A stretch of 64,000 bases of DNA from Rhizobiales bacterium CCH10-E5. GTDB lineage: Bacteria > Pseudomonadota > Alphaproteobacteria > Rhizobiales > Beijerinckiaceae. The DNA is taken from assembly GCA_001556125.1 (NCBI GenBank), contig LSIG01000064.1, positions 1-64,000 of the forward strand. Direction: 5' to 3'. Of the stretch, positions 37,934 to 48,911 are shown one piece after another (positions within the stretch are counted from its first letter, which is position 1; each line of letters starts with the position of its first letter). Below the pieces are notes generated by a model. It worked only from the letters and a program-made list of their open reading frames with translations. It was not told where the DNA came from and ran no database searches. The position numbers and the translations under genes are program-made.

Positions 37934-38989
37934 ATGCCAAACACGACCGGTCCCCTCGTCGTCGCGCTGCTCTATGACGGACTCTGCACCTTCGAGTTCG
38001 GCATCGTGGCCGAGATCTTCGGTCTGCCGCGCCCGGAGATGGGCGAGGGCTGGTACCGCTTCGCCAGCTGCGCGATCGAGGAGGGGCCCTTGCGGGCGCA
38101 TGGCGGCTTCCTGCTGACGCCGCAGCACGGCCCGGAGCTGATCGACGAGGCCGATCTCATCGTCGTGCCGGGGTGGAAGGGGGCCGACCATCCGGTTCCC
38201 GAGGCGCTCCGCGAGCGCCTGCGCAGGGCTCACGAGCGCGGTGCGCGGCTCGTCTCGATCTGCTCGGGCGCTTTCGTGCTGGCGGCGACGGGCCTGCTCG
38301 ACGGCGGTGTGGCGACGACGCATTGGCGTTATGCCGAGGCGCTGCGCGCGCGGCATCCGACCGTGGCGGTGGACGATGCCTCGCTCTACCGGTCGCAGGA
38401 AAGGATCTTCACATCGGCGGGCAGCGCCGCCGGCATCGACCTGCTGATCGAGATCGTGCGGCAGGATTTCGGGGCCGAGGCGGCCAACTCCGTCGCGCGG
38501 CGCCTGGTGATGCCGGCTCATCGCACCGGCGGGCAGGCGCAGTTCCTCGAACGGCCCGTGGCCCGCCACCGCCATGCCGAGATCGCGCCGCTGCTCGACA
38601 GGATCCGGGCGAGGCTGGACGCGCCGTGGAGTACGGCCGAGATGGCGGCATCATGCCGGATGAGCCTGCGCACCTTCCTGCGGCGGTTCCAGGACGCCAC
38701 GGGCTCGTCGCCGGGCGACTGGTTGATCGGCGAACGGGTGGAAGAGGCGAAGCGTCTGCTGCTGGCCGGCAAGCTCAGCGCCCACGAGATCGCGCTCGGG
38801 GTGGGGATGGGCACGCCGGACACGCTGCGCCATCATTTCCGCAGGAGGGTCGGCATCAGCCCGCTGGAGTACCGGGCGCGCTTCGTCTCGGGGGCGCAGG
38901 AGCGCGTGGCGACCGCAGCGCAGATGCTCGGGACTGTGCCTCCGATGCCACAACCGAGCCGCGAATCCCCGATCGCAGGGATTGATTAA
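37934..38989 (+). CDS. ftrA: FtrA/GlxA-family AraC-type regulator
   Basis: 351 residues from ATG 37934 (ATG 37913 and TTG 37898 are alternatives). Residues about 5-185 form a DJ-1/PfpI-like domain (VALLYDGLCTFEFGIVAEIFGLPRPE, LVSICSGAFVLAATGLLDG). Residues about 215-320 hold the AraC double HTH (MAASCRMSLRTFLRRFQDATGSS, HEIALGVGMGTPDTLRHHFRRRVG). The sequence strongly resembles FtrA regulators of Hyphomicrobiales, which pair with a rhodanese gene. Likely controls the divergent rhodanese gene. Confidence 0.82.
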   Translation: MPNTTGPLVVALLYDGLCTFEFGIVAEIFGLPRPEMGEGWYRFASCAIEEGPLRAHGGFLLTPQHGPELIDEADLIVVPGWKGADHPVPEALRERLRRAHERGARLVSICSGAFVLAATGLLDGGVATTHWRYAEALRARHPTVAVDDASLYRSQERIFTSAGSAAGIDLLIEIVRQDFGAEAANSVARRLVMPAHRTGGQAQFLERPVARHRHAEIAPLLDRIRARLDAPWSTAEMAASCRMSLRTFLRRFQDATGSSPGDWLIGERVEEAKRLLLAGKLSAHEIALGVGMGTPDTLRHHFRRRVGISPLEYRARFVSGAQERVATAAQMLGTVPPMPQPSRESPIAGID

Positions 38990-39136
38990 CCATATGCCGC
39001 AATGCCGCCACTTCGCCTTGATCTGGCAAGGTCTCGTTTAGGTTGACGCTTCATTGATGCCTGCAAGTGCATCTCATCCTTTGTCCGTCGTCGTCGAGAC
39101 ACGCGCCTCGCCAAGTTCGAACGCCCGGAGTTCATC

Positions 39137-39646
39137 ATGCTCGCCACCCTCTTCGCCGGCGGCCGCGCCGTCCGTTTCGCCGCCGCCATCGCCGCCTCGC
39201 TCGCGCTCGGCGCCTGCGCCAACAACCAGAACGCCGACGGCAGCGGCTTCGGCGCCGGCGGCGCCGCGACCCCGGGCAGCGCCCAGGATTTCGTCGTCAA
39301 TGTCGGCGACCGCGTCTTCTTCGAGACCGACTCCACCGACCTGACGCCGACGGCCGTCGCGACGCTCGACAAGCAGTCGGCCTGGCTGCAGCGCTATCCG
39401 CGCTACACCTTCGTGGTCGAGGGCCATGCCGACGAGCGCGGCACCCGCGAATACAACTTCTCGCTCTCGGCGCGCCGCGCCCAGACCGTACGTGACTACC
39501 TCGCCTCGCGCGGCATCCAGGGCAACCGCATGCGCATCGTGTCCTATGGCAAGGAGCGCCCGGTCGCGGTCTGCAACGACATCTCCTGCTGGTCGCAGAA
39601 TCGCCGCTCGGTCACGGTCCTGGACGGCGCCGGCGGCGGCGTCTGA
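39137..39646 (+). CDS. pal: Peptidoglycan-associated lipoprotein Pal
   Basis: 169 residues. Lipoprotein signal with lipobox LALGAC, lipidated cysteine at residue 27; a Gly/Ala linker; and the OmpA-type domain (VFFETDSTDLTPTAVATLDKQ, VEGHADERGTREYNFSLSARRA, NRRSVTVLDG). It anchors the outer membrane to peptidoglycan and is the end point of the Tol system. Followed by a strong terminator. Confidence 0.94.
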   Translation: MLATLFAGGRAVRFAAAIAASLALGACANNQNADGSGFGAGGAATPGSAQDFVVNVGDRVFFETDSTDLTPTAVATLDKQSAWLQRYPRYTFVVEGHADERGTREYNFSLSARRAQTVRDYLASRGIQGNRMRIVSYGKERPVAVCNDISCWSQNRRSVTVLDGAGGGV

Positions 39647-39672
39647 CGCCCGGTCGCTATCCATCGTCTTCG

Positions 39673-39711
39673 GGGCCGGCACCTTCCTTTTCGGAAAGGT
39701 GCCGGCCCTTT
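39673..39711 (+). terminator. Intrinsic terminator after pal
   Basis: GGGCCGGCACCTT pairs with AAGGTGCCGGCCC over a 10-base loop, followed by TTT. It separates pal from cpoB, so cpoB has its own promoter or read-through. Confidence 0.75.
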
Positions 39712-39777
39712 CATATTTTGGCCGTGGTCGCAGCGTGTTATAGCGACGCATCCCCACTCCAACCCGGTTTCCGACGC

Positions 39778-40710
39778 ATGCTGCGAATCCATGCTCCCGC
39801 CTGGAAGATCCGCTCCGGCCTGGCCGCCCTGGCCATGGGTACGGCGATCTCCTGCCTGAGCCTGCCCGCCTCGGCGCAGGACGCCGCCGATCTCGTCGTG
39901 CGGACCTCGCGGATGGAGAACCAGATTCGCCAGCTCTCGGGCCAGATCGAGCAGCTTCAGTTCGAGAACCGCCGCCTCAGCGAGCAGCTGCGCAAGTTCC
40001 AGGAAGATGTCGAGTTCCGCCTGAACGAGCGGGGCGGCGGCCGCGCACCTGCCGCGGCCGCACCCGGCGGCGCGGCTCCGGCTGCCGGCGCCCAGCGCCC
40101 GCAGCGTCGCAGCGACGCCTTCGACCCGAACACGCAGGTCGGCGCCGCCGGCGCGCCGCGCCCGCTCAATGGCGGCATCGGCGGCATCATCGAGGAAGAG
40201 TTCGCCAATGACGGCAGCGGGCAGGGCCCGCTCGACCTGCAAGGCGTCGGCCGAGGCGGGCCCGCGGGAGGGATTCCGCAGCCGGCCCCACGCAGCGCCA
40301 GCGTGGCGGCGGCCAGCGGCCCGGCCACCGCCAAGGAGGCCTACGACGCCGCCTATGCCGCGATCCTGCGCAAGGAATACGAGCAGGCCGAGATGGGCTT
40401 CCGCCAGTTCCTGCAGAGCTTTCCGCGCGACCGCCTCGCCATCGACGCGACCTATTGGCTGGGCGAGAGCTATCTCCAGCGCAAGCGCTACCGCGAGGCG
40501 GCCGAGCAGTTCCTGAAAGTCAGCAGCGACGCCCCGCGCTCGGCCAAGGCGCCCGAGAGCCTGCTGCGCCTCGGAATCGCGCTGAACGGCCTCGGCGCGC
40601 GTGACCAGGCCTGCGCGACCTATGCCAAGGTCGGCGTCGACTATCCCAGCGCGCCCAATTCGGTGCGGCAGGGCGTGGAGCGCGAGCGCCGCCGCTCGGG
40701 CTGCGCTTGA
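39778..40710 (+). CDS. cpoB: Tol-Pal system protein CpoB/YbgF
   Basis: 310 residues from ATG 39778. Signal peptide (LAALAMGTAISCLSLPASAQ), a coiled coil at residues about 40-80 (RMENQIRQLSGQIEQLQFENRRL), a Gly/Pro/Ala linker, and three TPR repeats at the C-terminus (AKEAYDAAYAAILRKEYEQAE, FLQSFPRDRLAIDATYWLGE). CpoB coordinates peptidoglycan synthesis with Tol-driven constriction. Overlaps tilS by TTGA. Confidence 0.9.
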   Translation: MLRIHAPAWKIRSGLAALAMGTAISCLSLPASAQDAADLVVRTSRMENQIRQLSGQIEQLQFENRRLSEQLRKFQEDVEFRLNERGGGRAPAAAAPGGAAPAAGAQRPQRRSDAFDPNTQVGAAGAPRPLNGGIGGIIEEEFANDGSGQGPLDLQGVGRGGPAGGIPQPAPRSASVAAASGPATAKEAYDAAYAAILRKEYEQAEMGFRQFLQSFPRDRLAIDATYWLGESYLQRKRYREAAEQFLKVSSDAPRSAKAPESLLRLGIALNGLGARDQACATYAKVGVDYPSAPNSVRQGVERERRRSGCA

Positions 40711-41762
40711 GCGCCGTCGAGCCGCTTTCCAGCGATCATCCGCCTCTCGGGGCGCGCGAGGCGAGCGAGCTGTTCGCCGACCTCGCCGGCGAAGACCGCC
40801 TTCTCGTCGCCGTCTCCGGCGGGCCCGACTCGGTCGCGTTGCTCGCGTTGCTCGTGGAGTGGTCGCGCGAGCCGGGGCGTCCCGCTGTCATGGTGGCGAC
40901 GGTCGACCATGGGCTGCGTGCCGCTTCGGCCGACGAGGCCGGCGACGTCGCCGCTCTCTGCGCCCGCCTCGGTGTTCCTCATCGCATCCTGCGCTGGGAG
41001 GGGGAGAAGCCCTCGAGCCGGCTTCAGGAGCGCGCCCGTGCCGCGCGCTACGCCCTGCTGGCGCAGGAGGCGGAGCGTCTCGGCGGCGCCGTTCTGGTGA
41101 CCGCCCATACGCTGGACGACCAGGCCGAGACGCTGCTGATGCGGATGGCGCGCGGCTCGGGGCCGGCCGGCCTCGCGGGGATGCGCCGCCGCGGCGGCCT
41201 GCACGGCACGGTTCTGGTCCGGCCCCTGCTGGGCGTGCCCAAGGCGCGTCTCGTCGCGACGGCACAGGCGCGCGGCTTGTCTTTCGTCATGGATCCGAGC
41301 AATGGCGATCCGCGGTTCGCGCGGGCGCGCTGGCGCGCCCTGACGCCGCTGCTCGCCGCCGAGGGGCTGGATGCGGAACGCCTGTCGCTGCTGGCCGGCC
41401 GGCTGGCGCGTCTCGACGAGGCGGTCGCCGCGTGGGCGGACGCCGTTGCCGCCGCGCTGCTGTCGGCCGAGCCGGGAGCGCCGCTGCTGCGGCTGGATTT
41501 CGAGGCTCTGCGGCAGGAGCCCGAGGAAATCGTCCTGCGCGTCGTCGCCCTGGCGATCGCGCGGCTGGATGTCGATGCGGAGGGCGCGGTCCGGCTGGAG
41601 CGGCTGGAGGCCTGCGTGGCCGCCTTGCTGCAGGCGGCACAGGCGGGCCTGCCGCTGACGCGCACGCTGGCCGGCACGATGCTCACGCTGCGCCGGGATG
41701 GCGAACTCGCGCTGCGGCCGGAGGGGCCTCGCCGACGCGGTATTCACCCTGCGGCAACATAG
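40707..41762 (+). CDS. tilS: tRNA(Ile)-lysidine synthase TilS
   Basis: 351 residues from TTG 40707, coupled to cpoB. The N-terminal PP-loop is clear: VAVSGGPDSVALLALL near residue 36, then ATVDHGLR, TAHTLDDQAETLLMRMARGSG and DPSNGDPRFARARWR. TilS adds lysine to C34 of the AUA-reading tRNA(Ile). It is shorter than the usual 420-450 residues: the C-terminal TilS_C domain seems missing, as in several alphaproteobacteria. Confidence 0.9.
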   Translation: MSAVEPLSSDHPPLGAREASELFADLAGEDRLLVAVSGGPDSVALLALLVEWSREPGRPAVMVATVDHGLRAASADEAGDVAALCARLGVPHRILRWEGEKPSSRLQERARAARYALLAQEAERLGGAVLVTAHTLDDQAETLLMRMARGSGPAGLAGMRRRGGLHGTVLVRPLLGVPKARLVATAQARGLSFVMDPSNGDPRFARARWRALTPLLAAEGLDAERLSLLAGRLARLDEAVAAWADAVAAALLSAEPGAPLLRLDFEALRQEPEEIVLRVVALAIARLDVDAEGAVRLERLEACVAALLQAAQAGLPLTRTLAGTMLTLRRDGELALRPEGPRRRGIHPAAT

Positions 41763-41870
41763 GCGAAAGGGCGCAAATGTCTTTCCCTTGGCAATGGGCC
41801 CGCCCGCACCTAGATTGACACTGCAAACTCTCGGCCTCTTCCGGTTGGTCCGGCAGGCCTGATCGGACAG

Positions 41871-43799
<1,929 letters not shown>

Positions 43800-43821
43800 G
43801 CAGCCAACAGCAAGAGAATGA

Positions 43822-43847
43822 AAAGGGCGCCTTGCGGCGCCCTTTTT
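43822..43847. terminator. Terminator between ftsH and fhs
   Basis: AAAGGGCGCC, TTGC loop, GGCGCCCTTT, then further T: a symmetric terminator that serves both convergent genes. Confidence 0.85.
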
Positions 43848-43884
43848 CGTTCTTGGATATCGTCCCTGGCTGAGGGGAGGGCGC

Positions 43885-45558
43885 TCAGAAGAGCCCTTCG
43901 ATCCGCCCCTGGGCGTCGATATGGATGCGCTCGGCGGCTGGCACGCGAGGCAGGCCGGGCATCGTCATGATGTCCCCGCAGATCGCCACGACGAAGCCGG
44001 CGCCGGCCGAAAGCCTGACCTCGCGCACCGGAACGATGTGCCCGGAGGGCGCGCCGCGCAGCGTCGGGTCGGCCGAGAAGGAGTATTGCGTCTTGGCGAC
44101 GCAGACCGGCAGATGGCCATGGCCGTCCGCCTCAAGCTCCGCGAAGCGGGCACGCACCTTCGCATCGCCCGAAATGCCATCGGCGCCGTAGATCTCTCGC
44201 GCCACGGTCTCGAGCTTCTGCCAGAGAGGGAGCTCGTCGGGGTAGAGCGGGGCGAAATCGGCCTCGCCGCTCTCGGCCAGCGCGACGACCTTGTGGGCGA
44301 GTTCCTCGGTGCCGGCGCCGCCTTGCGCCCAGTGCCGGCAGATGACCGCCTCGACGCCGAGATGGTTGCGGCAATAGCTCGCGATCAGCGCGTGTTCGGC
44401 CTCGGTGTCGCTGATGAAATGGTTGATCGCCACGATGGGAGGCACACCGAACTTCCGGATGTTGCCGACATGGCGGGCGAGGTTGGCGAGCCCGGCCTGC
44501 AGCGCGGCGAGATCCTCATTTCCGAGCACCTCCTTCGCCGCCCCGCCATGCATCTTGAGCGCGCGCACGGTCGCGACGATCACGGCCGCGGCGGGCTTCA
44601 GCCCGGTCTTGCGGCATTTGATGTCGAAGAATTTCTCGGCGCCGAGATCGGCGCCGAAGCCGGCCTCCGTGACCGTGTAGTCTGCCAGCTTCAGGGCGGC
44701 ACGCGTGGCGATGGCCGAGTTGCAGCCATGGGCGATGTTGGCGAAGGGGCCGCCATGGACGAAGGCGGGCGTGCCCTCCAGCGTCTGCACCAGGTTCGGC
44801 ATCAGCGCGTCCTTGAGCAGGACGCTCATCGCGCCGGTCGCCTTGAGGTCGGCGGCGGTGATCGGTCGCTTGTCGCGGGTGCGCCCCACGACGATGCGGC
44901 CGAGCCGGGCTTCCAGATCGTCGAGATCGGTGGCGAGGCAGAAGATCGCCATGATCTCGGAGGCGACGGTGATGTCGAAACCGTCCTCGCGCGGGAAGCC
45001 GTTGCTGGCGCCGCCGAGCGAAGAGACGGTCTGGCGCAGGGCCCGGTCGTTCATGTCCATGACGCGGCGCCAGGCGATGTGGCGCGTGTCGAAGCCGAGG
45101 CCGTTGCCCCAATAGACATGGTTGTCGATCATCGCCGCGAGCAGGTTGTGCGCGCTGGTGATGGCGTGAAAGTCGCCGGTGAAATGCAGGTTGATCTGCT
45201 CCATCGGCACGATCTGGGCATGACCGCCGCCGGCCGCACCGCCCTTGACGCCGAAGCAGGGACCGAGCGAGGGCTCGCGCAGCGCGATCATGCAGCTCTT
45301 GCCGATACGGCTGAGCCCATCACCGAGGCCCACCGTCGTCGTCGTCTTGCCCTCGCCGGCCGGGGTCGGGTTGATGGCGGTGACGAGGATCAGCTTGCCG
45401 TCCGGCTTGCCCGCGAAGTTCGGAATGGCCTTGGTGTCGACCTTGGCGATGAACTTGCCGTGGGGCTCCAGAGCGTCGACGGGAATGCCGGCTCGCTCGG
45501 CGATGTCCGCGATCGGACGAAGCTTCGCCGCGCGTGCGATCTCGATGTCGGTCGGCAT
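43885..45558 (-). CDS. fhs: Formate-tetrahydrofolate ligase
   Basis: 557 residues from ATG 45558, full length. Nucleotide-binding loop [15 protein letters not shown] near residue 67, [20 protein letters not shown] near 95, and the C-terminal [40 protein letters not shown] signatures. It makes 10-formyl-tetrahydrofolate from formate, feeding purine and formyl-Met synthesis or formate assimilation. Convergent with ftsH. Confidence 0.96.
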   Translation of the reverse strand: MPTDIEIARAAKLRPIADIAERAGIPVDALEPHGKFIAKVDTKAIPNFAGKPDGKLILVTAINPTPAGEGKTTTTVGLGDGLSRIGKSCMIALREPSLGPCFGVKGGAAGGGHAQIVPMEQINLHFTGDFHAITSAHNLLAAMIDNHVYWGNGLGFDTRHIAWRRVMDMNDRALRQTVSSLGGASNGFPREDGFDITVASEIMAIFCLATDLDDLEARLGRIVVGRTRDKRPITAADLKATGAMSVLLKDALMPNLVQTLEGTPAFVHGGPFANIAHGCNSAIATRAALKLADYTVTEAGFGADLGAEKFFDIKCRKTGLKPAAAVIVATVRALKMHGGAAKEVLGNEDLAALQAGLANLARHVGNIRKFGVPPIVAINHFISDTEAEHALIASYCRNHLGVEAVICRHWAQGGAGTEELAHKVVALAESGEADFAPLYPDELPLWQKLETVAREIYGADGISGDAKVRARFAELEADGHGHLPVCVAKTQYSFSADPTLRGAPSGHIVPVREVRLSAGAGFVVAICGDIMTMPGLPRVPAAERIHIDAQGRIEGLF

Positions 45559-45818
45559 TCCCGCCCCTCTCCAGGCTCTGCGAGGCCGGTGGCTCCGGCC
45601 GGAATCGTTGCGGCGACACTGCCGCGAAACAGCCGGCTCTGCCACTGCTTTCCAGCGGGCCTGTCCACCTCCGCACTATGTCTTTTGACGCGAGCCCACA
45701 GAGCCGCGGCTGCTAGTGCTGCGAACGAACCGGCGCAGTTGCGGGGAGCCCGCGAGGCTGGCATCACTGGCACGAACCGCCAGATCAGCGGTTCATCGCT
45801 CGGTTCGGGGGACAATGG

Positions 45819-47330
45819 ATGACGGAGCGATCCTGGCCTGTCGGCGGCGGCGAGGTCGGCGCCATGCTGCGGGGCTGGGACGGGAGCGAGACCGTGCTCG
45901 GGCTGCCGGTGGCTTGGCCGGAACGGCTGCGCTCGTCCCTGCAACTCGTGCTGGCGACGCCGACACCAATGGTGATGTTCTGGGGCGCGTCGGGCCTCCT
46001 GTTCTACAACGATGCCTATGCGGTGATCGCCGGCGCCAAGCATCCCGCCATCCTGGGGGAGGAATTGCACGAGGCCTGGCCGGAGGTCCGTTTGCTGCAT
46101 GACGAGGTGATGGAGACCGTCTTCGCGAATGGTCGTCCTCTCTCCTTCCGCGACCTGTCGCTGGTGCTGCATCGCAACGGGGTTGCCGAAGACGTTTGGC
46201 TGAACGTGGATTACAGCCCGATCCTGGATGATTCCGGCGTCGCTCTCGGCGTTCTCGCCGTGGTGTTCGAGACCACCGAGCTCATTCACGCGCAGCGCGA
46301 GCGCGATGCGGCCGAGCAGGCCCTCCGGCGGCGCGAGCAGGAACTCGCGCAGGTCCAGAAGATCGGCAAGGTCGGCGGGCTCGAGGTCGATCTGCGCGAC
46401 GGCTTCCGCAACACGCGTTCGCCGGAATATCTCCTGGTGCACGGGCTGCCGCCGGAGGCGGTCAACGAGACCCATGAAGACTGGGTCCGCCGCATCCATC
46501 CGCAGGAGCGGGCGATGGTCGAGAGCCATTTCCGCGAAAGCGTGGCCGGCAGCGCGACGGATTACCAGATGGAGTACCGCATCATCCGCCCGTCGGACGG
46601 GGCGGTGCGCTGGATTTCGGCGGTGGCGCAGATCGAGCGCGACGGGGAGGGGCGGCCGCTGCGGCTGATCGGCGCCCATATCGACGTGACCGAGCGCAAG
46701 GAAACCGAAGCGCAGCTGCGGCTGCTGATGCAGGAACTGGCGCACCGCGTGAAGAACACGCTGGCCATGATCCAGGCCATCGCCTCGCAGACGCTGCGCG
46801 GCGCCAGCTCGCTGGAGGCGGCCAACGAGACCTTCACGGCGCGGCTGGGGGCGCTGGCGCGCGCGCATGACCTGCTGGTCGGCGGCGTGCGGGCCCATGC
46901 CGCCATGGCCGACATCGCCGCCAGCGTCATTGGCATCCAGGGCGACCCGGCGCGGTTCCAGATCGGCGGTCCGGAGGTCGTGCTGGGGCCGCGCGCGGCG
47001 CTGGCGCTCACACTGGTCCTGCATGAGCTGGCGACCAATGCGGTCAAATACGGCTCGCTCTCGATCCCCACCGGCATCGTGACCCTGTCCTGGCGGGTCG
47101 ACGAGATCGACGGCTCTTCTCAGTTCCGGCTGCGCTGGCAGGAGAGCGGCGGGCCGCCGGTGACGCCGCCGTCGCGGCGCGGCTTCGGCTCGCGCCTGAT
47201 CGAGCGGACCTTCCCCTCGCCGCGCGGGCGCGCCGAAAGCGCCTATCTGCCGGGCGGCCTCGTCTTTACGCTGGACGCGCCGCTGGATTCACTGAAGGAC
47301 GGCGATGGCGATGAGGCCGGGCGCGTCTGA
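45819..47330 (+). CDS. HWE-family sensor histidine kinase with PAS domains
   Basis: 503 residues, soluble. Two PAS-like domains (residues about 45-155 and 185-305, the second with YRIIRPSDGAVRWISAVAQ and IGAHIDVTERKE). The HWE kinase module follows: ELAHRVKNTLAMIQAIASQTLR with the phospho-accepting His near 310, N-box HELATNAVKYGSLS near 405, WQESGGP near 440 and GFGSRLIER. HWE kinases often sense light or stress and act in the general stress response. No response regulator is adjacent, so its partner is unknown. Confidence 0.87.
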   Translation: MTERSWPVGGGEVGAMLRGWDGSETVLGLPVAWPERLRSSLQLVLATPTPMVMFWGASGLLFYNDAYAVIAGAKHPAILGEELHEAWPEVRLLHDEVMETVFANGRPLSFRDLSLVLHRNGVAEDVWLNVDYSPILDDSGVALGVLAVVFETTELIHAQRERDAAEQALRRREQELAQVQKIGKVGGLEVDLRDGFRNTRSPEYLLVHGLPPEAVNETHEDWVRRIHPQERAMVESHFRESVAGSATDYQMEYRIIRPSDGAVRWISAVAQIERDGEGRPLRLIGAHIDVTERKETEAQLRLLMQELAHRVKNTLAMIQAIASQTLRGASSLEAANETFTARLGALARAHDLLVGGVRAHAAMADIAASVIGIQGDPARFQIGGPEVVLGPRAALALTLVLHELATNAVKYGSLSIPTGIVTLSWRVDEIDGSSQFRLRWQESGGPPVTPPSRRGFGSRLIERTFPSPRGRAESAYLPGGLVFTLDAPLDSLKDGDGDEAGRV

Positions 47331-47351
47331 GGCGCCCGGCTTGCGGCAATC

Positions 47352-48035
47352 TCAGGCGAGATGGGCGTTCTGCGGGAAGAGGATCCTGCGAGCCTCGTCA
47401 TCGACCTCCATCTTGAAGGCGAAGGCGTCCTTCAGCGCCGTCGCGCGCTGGGCCGCCGGGCGGGCCGAGATCTCGTCGAGATGGCGCTTCACATGCGGGA
47501 ACATCCCCGCCCAGTGGTCGCCGACGGCGAAGCCGAGCCGCGTCGCCCAGCCCCAGACCGACATGTCGATCAGGGTGTAGCGCTCGCCCAGCATGTAGCG
47601 GCCCTTGGCGAGTTGCGCGTCGATGATGCCCCAGTGGCGCTCCGCCTCCCGTGCGTAGCGGTTGATCGCATAGGGGATTTTCTCGGGCGCGAAGCGACTG
47701 AAATGGACCGCCTGGCCGCAATAGGGGCCGATGCCGGTGGCGACGAACATGAGCCAGGAGAGCATCTCGCCCCGGGCTTTCGGCGTGTCGTCGGGGAGAA
47801 ACTGGCCGGTCTTCTCGGCGAGATAGAGCAGAATGGCGTTGCTGTCGAAGATGGTGACGTCGCCATCGGTCAGCGCCGGTGTCTTGGCATTGGGGTTGAT
47901 GGCGAGGAACTCGGGCTTGAACTGGTCGCCCTTGCGGGTATCGACCGGGACCATTTCATAGGGCAGCCCGGCTTCCTCGAGGAAGAGCGCGATCTTCGCC
48001 GGATTGGGCGAGGGGTGGTAGTAGAGCTTGATCAT
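47352..48035 (-). CDS. Glutathione S-transferase family protein
   Basis: 227 residues. N-terminal thioredoxin-like domain (KLYYHPSPNPAKIALFLEEAGLPYEMVPVD; NPNAKTPALTDGDVTIFDSNAILLYLAE, the glutathione-binding SNAI loop near residue 68) and the all-helical C-terminal domain (YTLIDMSVWGWA). Resembles YghU/GstB-type enzymes, where a Ser/Asn rather than Tyr activates glutathione. Substrate unknown. Convergent with the HWE kinase gene. Confidence 0.85.
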   Translation of the reverse strand: MIKLYYHPSPNPAKIALFLEEAGLPYEMVPVDTRKGDQFKPEFLAINPNAKTPALTDGDVTIFDSNAILLYLAEKTGQFLPDDTPKARGEMLSWLMFVATGIGPYCGQAVHFSRFAPEKIPYAINRYAREAERHWGIIDAQLAKGRYMLGERYTLIDMSVWGWATRLGFAVGDHWAGMFPHVKRHLDEISARPAAQRATALKDAFAFKMEVDDEARRILFPQNAHLA

Positions 48036-48070
48036 CTCGGTCTCCGGGCTTGGGACGGTGGCAGGAGGGT

Positions 48071-48808
48071 TCAGGCACGAACATGTGCCGGCAGATCGGT
48101 CAGGCGGGCGATGGTTGCGTCGGCCGTGAATCCGAGACGCTCCGGGCGCATGCGCAGCGCCTTGAACATCAGCATGGGATCGATCGTTGCGGCGGCATCG
48201 AGCTCGCTCCGCAATGCCTCGTCCGTAAGGCGGGCGATGCGCGCGACGCGGAAGCCATGCGCCTTGGCTCCGGCGATGTCGAAGCCGTTGGACGAGACGA
48301 AGAGGATCTGCTCGCGGGACAGGCCCAGCCTTGCCTCGACATGGGCGTAGCCGCGTGGATCAGGCTTGTAGGCGCCGATCTCGTCGACGCTGATCACCGT
48401 CTCGAGCAGCGGGGCGATACCGGCCTGCTCGACCAGTCGCGCGAGCATCGGCGGGCTGCCGTTCGAGAAGATGGCGAGCCGCAGCGGCGCGAGGGCCTGC
48501 AGCGCCTCCCGCGCTTCCGGATAGAGCGACAGCGCGTCATAGGCCTCGGCGAGGCGGGCGATGTCCGCCGGCGTCGCGGGCAGGCCGAGCGTCTCCAGCG
48601 CATAGGCCAGCGAGTCCCGCGTGACGGTGCCGAATTCGGCATAGCGGCCCATGAGGCTGCGCAGCCAGGTGTACTCGAGCTGCTTCAGCCGCCAGAGCTG
48701 GGTGATGACCGTGCCGTGACCGGGGAAAGCCGCCTCGGTCGCGGCCGCGACGGACTGAACGTCGAAGAGGGTGCCATAAGCATCGAAGACGACGGCCGCG
48801 ATCGCCAT
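48071..48808 (-). CDS. Haloacid dehalogenase type II
   Basis: 245 residues from ATG 48808. The HAD motifs are FDAYGTLFDVQSV (nucleophile Asp near residue 9), IFSNGSP near 115, and SVDEIGAYKPDPRGYAH, FVSSNGFDIAGAKAHGF near 155-190, the pattern specific to L-2-haloacid dehalogenases. It would hydrolyse 2-haloalkanoic acids to hydroxy acids. Encoded 35 bp upstream of the GST gene on the same strand, so they may be co-transcribed. Confidence 0.85.
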   Translation of the reverse strand: MAIAAVVFDAYGTLFDVQSVAAATEAAFPGHGTVITQLWRLKQLEYTWLRSLMGRYAEFGTVTRDSLAYALETLGLPATPADIARLAEAYDALSLYPEAREALQALAPLRLAIFSNGSPPMLARLVEQAGIAPLLETVISVDEIGAYKPDPRGYAHVEARLGLSREQILFVSSNGFDIAGAKAHGFRVARIARLTDEALRSELDAAATIDPMLMFKALRMRPERLGFTADATIARLTDLPAHVRA

Positions 48809-48911
48809 TCCGGATTCTCCCAACTGCCCCGGCAACCTTCTTAGCACTCGCACTGCCGCAGTGGTGCATGGTATCCGGCACAGCCCCCATCACAGATCTT
48901 CACAGGTCATC